7,450 bases of DNA, taken from assembly GCA_029934915.1 (NCBI GenBank), contig JAOZLI010000104.1, positions 1,239 to 8,688 of the forward strand, written 5' to 3'. The stretch comes from Desulfocapsa sp. (GTDB lineage Bacteria > Desulfobacterota > Desulfobulbia > Desulfobulbales > Desulfocapsaceae). This document shows, one piece after another, positions 6,422 to 7,450 of the stretch. The first letter of the stretch is position 1; every line of letters begins with the position of its first letter. Made by a program: the position numbers and the translations under genes. Below the pieces are notes generated by a model. The model saw nothing but the letters and a program-made list of their open reading frames with translations. It had not been told where the DNA came from and did not search any database.

Positions 6422-6449
6422 TTATATTGCATTTTACCTGCGTTGTCAG
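6421..6449 (-). promoter_or_regulatory. Sigma70-like promoter for the Gly-rich gene
   Basis: On the - strand, CTGACA (6449-6444) and TATAAC (6426-6421) form a -35/-10 pair separated by exactly 17 bp. Transcription would start near 6414, giving a leader of about 70 nt that contains the 30-bp palindrome. The match differs from consensus at one -35 base and one -10 base. It lies just behind the DUF2202 stop codon, so the Gly-rich gene can be transcribed separately. Confidence 0.6.
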
Positions 6450-6458
6450 ACTTTTTGA

Positions 6459-7244
6459 TTATTTGGTCATAAGAAATCTACCGCTAACCTGAGCACCTGC
6501 ACCACGTTGCATAGTATTAGAACCAGACCGTCCACTCACCTGAACACCATTTTCATCAACCCGACCACGTTCTCTTGGTGCAGTAATAATATCACTAATT
6601 TGTTCTGCAGTAAGAAATTGTGCCTCATAGGTGGCATCGTTGAGTGAGAGTAGATACGTAAAGGATCGCAGATGATTGCGAGACCCCTTGACCAGGTTTT
6701 GATACACCATTTGAATATCCGAATTATCCGTTTGTTCCAGCAGATCGTACAAATCTTTGATATCAAGATCCTCTATGGTCGCGCCTACCTGGTATGCATC
6801 CACCAGAGATTGCTCTCCTTTAGCAACCAGAGAATGATACAATTCCTGTAACTTCTGGTCAGTAAACACTCCCACAGTCGGGTCACTAATTGGATTAACC
6901 AGGCTGTATTTGTCAAACAGGGCCTGCACTGCATCCATATGTTTTTGTTCACTTCCTGCTATTTGCGAAAAAGTTCGATCATTCCACTTTTCATACAGAA
7001 CCTGATAAACATCTCGTGCCAGCTTTTCCTCTTCAAGCATTTTGCTCAGGCCAAGCTCTTCTTCAAAACTCAGGTCCTGCATGGGCATACTTGCAACTAT
7101 TGTCGACAAGCCAGCCTGCCCACCACCGTTACCTCCGCCATTACCATGCTTGCGCCCCCGTGCATCACTATTTACAGGCAACAGCAAGATTGCTGCAATT
7201 AAGGCCAGACTACTAACACTTGCCAATGTTTGTTTGTTCATCAT
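6459..7244 (-). CDS. Exported DUF2202 ferritin-like protein
   Basis: A 261-residue protein. The start at ATG 7244 is supported by GGAG (7256-7253) eight bases upstream and gives a clean signal peptide (residues 1 to about 28, cleavage near SDA). The frame is open further upstream to 7292, but that start would put charged residues before the signal peptide. A GNGGGNGGG linker (34-42) precedes a helical DUF2202 domain (about 58-202). This has the ferritin-like features EEEKLARDVY (71-80) and E99-x2-H102, E158 and a GSRNHL segment with H191, which are the candidate metal ligands. The C-terminal tail (220-261) holds two VSGR repeats. DUF2202 members have no established reaction; metal binding or oxidant defence is inference. 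It is the first gene of the - strand series. Confidence 0.87.
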   Translation of the reverse strand: MMNKQTLASVSSLALIAAILLLPVNSDARGRKHGNGGGNGGGQAGLSTIVASMPMQDLSFEEELGLSKMLEEEKLARDVYQVLYEKWNDRTFSQIAGSEQKHMDAVQALFDKYSLVNPISDPTVGVFTDQKLQELYHSLVAKGEQSLVDAYQVGATIEDLDIKDLYDLLEQTDNSDIQMVYQNLVKGSRNHLRSFTYLLSLNDATYEAQFLTAEQISDIITAPRERGRVDENGVQVSGRSGSNTMQRGAGAQVSGRFLMTK

Positions 7245-7450
7245 GTGCGAGTCTCCGTTATATAATATTTGTATCCGGCTGCGTAATAGCATTCGGATAT
7301 TGTGTTTTACTGTGTATGTTTCGAATATGATTTAGCAGTAACCGTGCCAATTAGACACAGCATCTACATACACTGTAATTACAACATGATAGGCGTTTTT
7401 ACTGCCTTCCGTGAATCACAGGATGTCGACAAACATGGTGTTTATCGACA
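7245..7450. other. Non-coding region upstream of the DUF2202 gene
   Basis: An AT-rich region of 206 bp with no supported gene. It probably contains the DUF2202 promoter; AT-rich -10-like stretches exist near 7260-7270, but I see no convincing -35 pair. A 27-bp inverted repeat occupies the right edge. A weak AGGC...GCCT pairing (7391-7407) is also present. Confidence 0.5.
7424..7450. repeat. 27-bp inverted repeat at the right edge
   Basis: TGTCGA (7424-7429) pairs with TCGACA (7445-7450), and AAACA (7431-7435) pairs with TGTTT (7439-7443), with one C/A mismatch and a TGG loop. Each arm is 12 bases with 11 pairs. It could be a terminator stem of a gene beyond the window (the T-tract would lie outside), an operator, or an end of a repeat element. 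Confidence 0.55.

Overview
The window looks like chromosomal DNA of a Gram-negative bacterium. Most of the products carry Sec signal peptides, several genes have clear Shine-Dalgarno sites, and one spacer holds REP-like palindromes of the GTAGGAGC...GCTCCTAC type. That REP type and the mix of families (DUF2202 ferritin-like protein, PepSY-type membrane protein, Gly/Asn-rich exported protein, P2A-type ATPase) would fit a gammaproteobacterium or a Desulfobacterota member. The sequence alone does not decide which.

Left part, + strand (1-1820): the window opens with the possible 3' end of an unidentified gene and a terminator-like hairpin. Next come two exported proteins joined by a TAATG stop/start overlap: a 114-residue four-cysteine protein and an astacin-like zinc metalloprotease with a C-terminal PKD-like domain. 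A 318-bp gene-free spacer follows, with a possible terminator.

Middle, + strand (2139-4763): one large gene encodes an 874-residue P-type ATPase of the Ca2+-pump (P2A) class. All P-type signatures are present, but the M4 motif reads PTALP instead of PEGLP, so one cation-site carboxylate is missing. Its stop codon directly abuts the stop of the convergent gene on the other strand.

Right part, - strand (7244 down to 4764): in transcription order there is a DUF2202 ferritin-like exported protein, a Gly/Asn-rich exported protein with its own sigma70-like promoter, a PepSY-type two-helix membrane protein and an exported OB-fold (DUF4920-like) protein. The last two overlap by ATGA. A 155-bp palindromic element sits between the Gly-rich gene and the PepSY gene. 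It has 22-bp terminal inverted repeats (21/22 identical), 8-bp flanking direct repeats and an internal inverted REP pair. Removing it leaves only 29 bp between these genes, so it appears to have inserted into what was an operon. A shared role in metal or redox handling at the cell envelope is plausible for this set but is inference.

Most worth following up: the coupled small-protein/astacin pair, the REP-bearing MITE-like element inside the operon, and the ATPase with the altered site II. No RNA genes, CRISPR array, transposase or attachment site were recognised.
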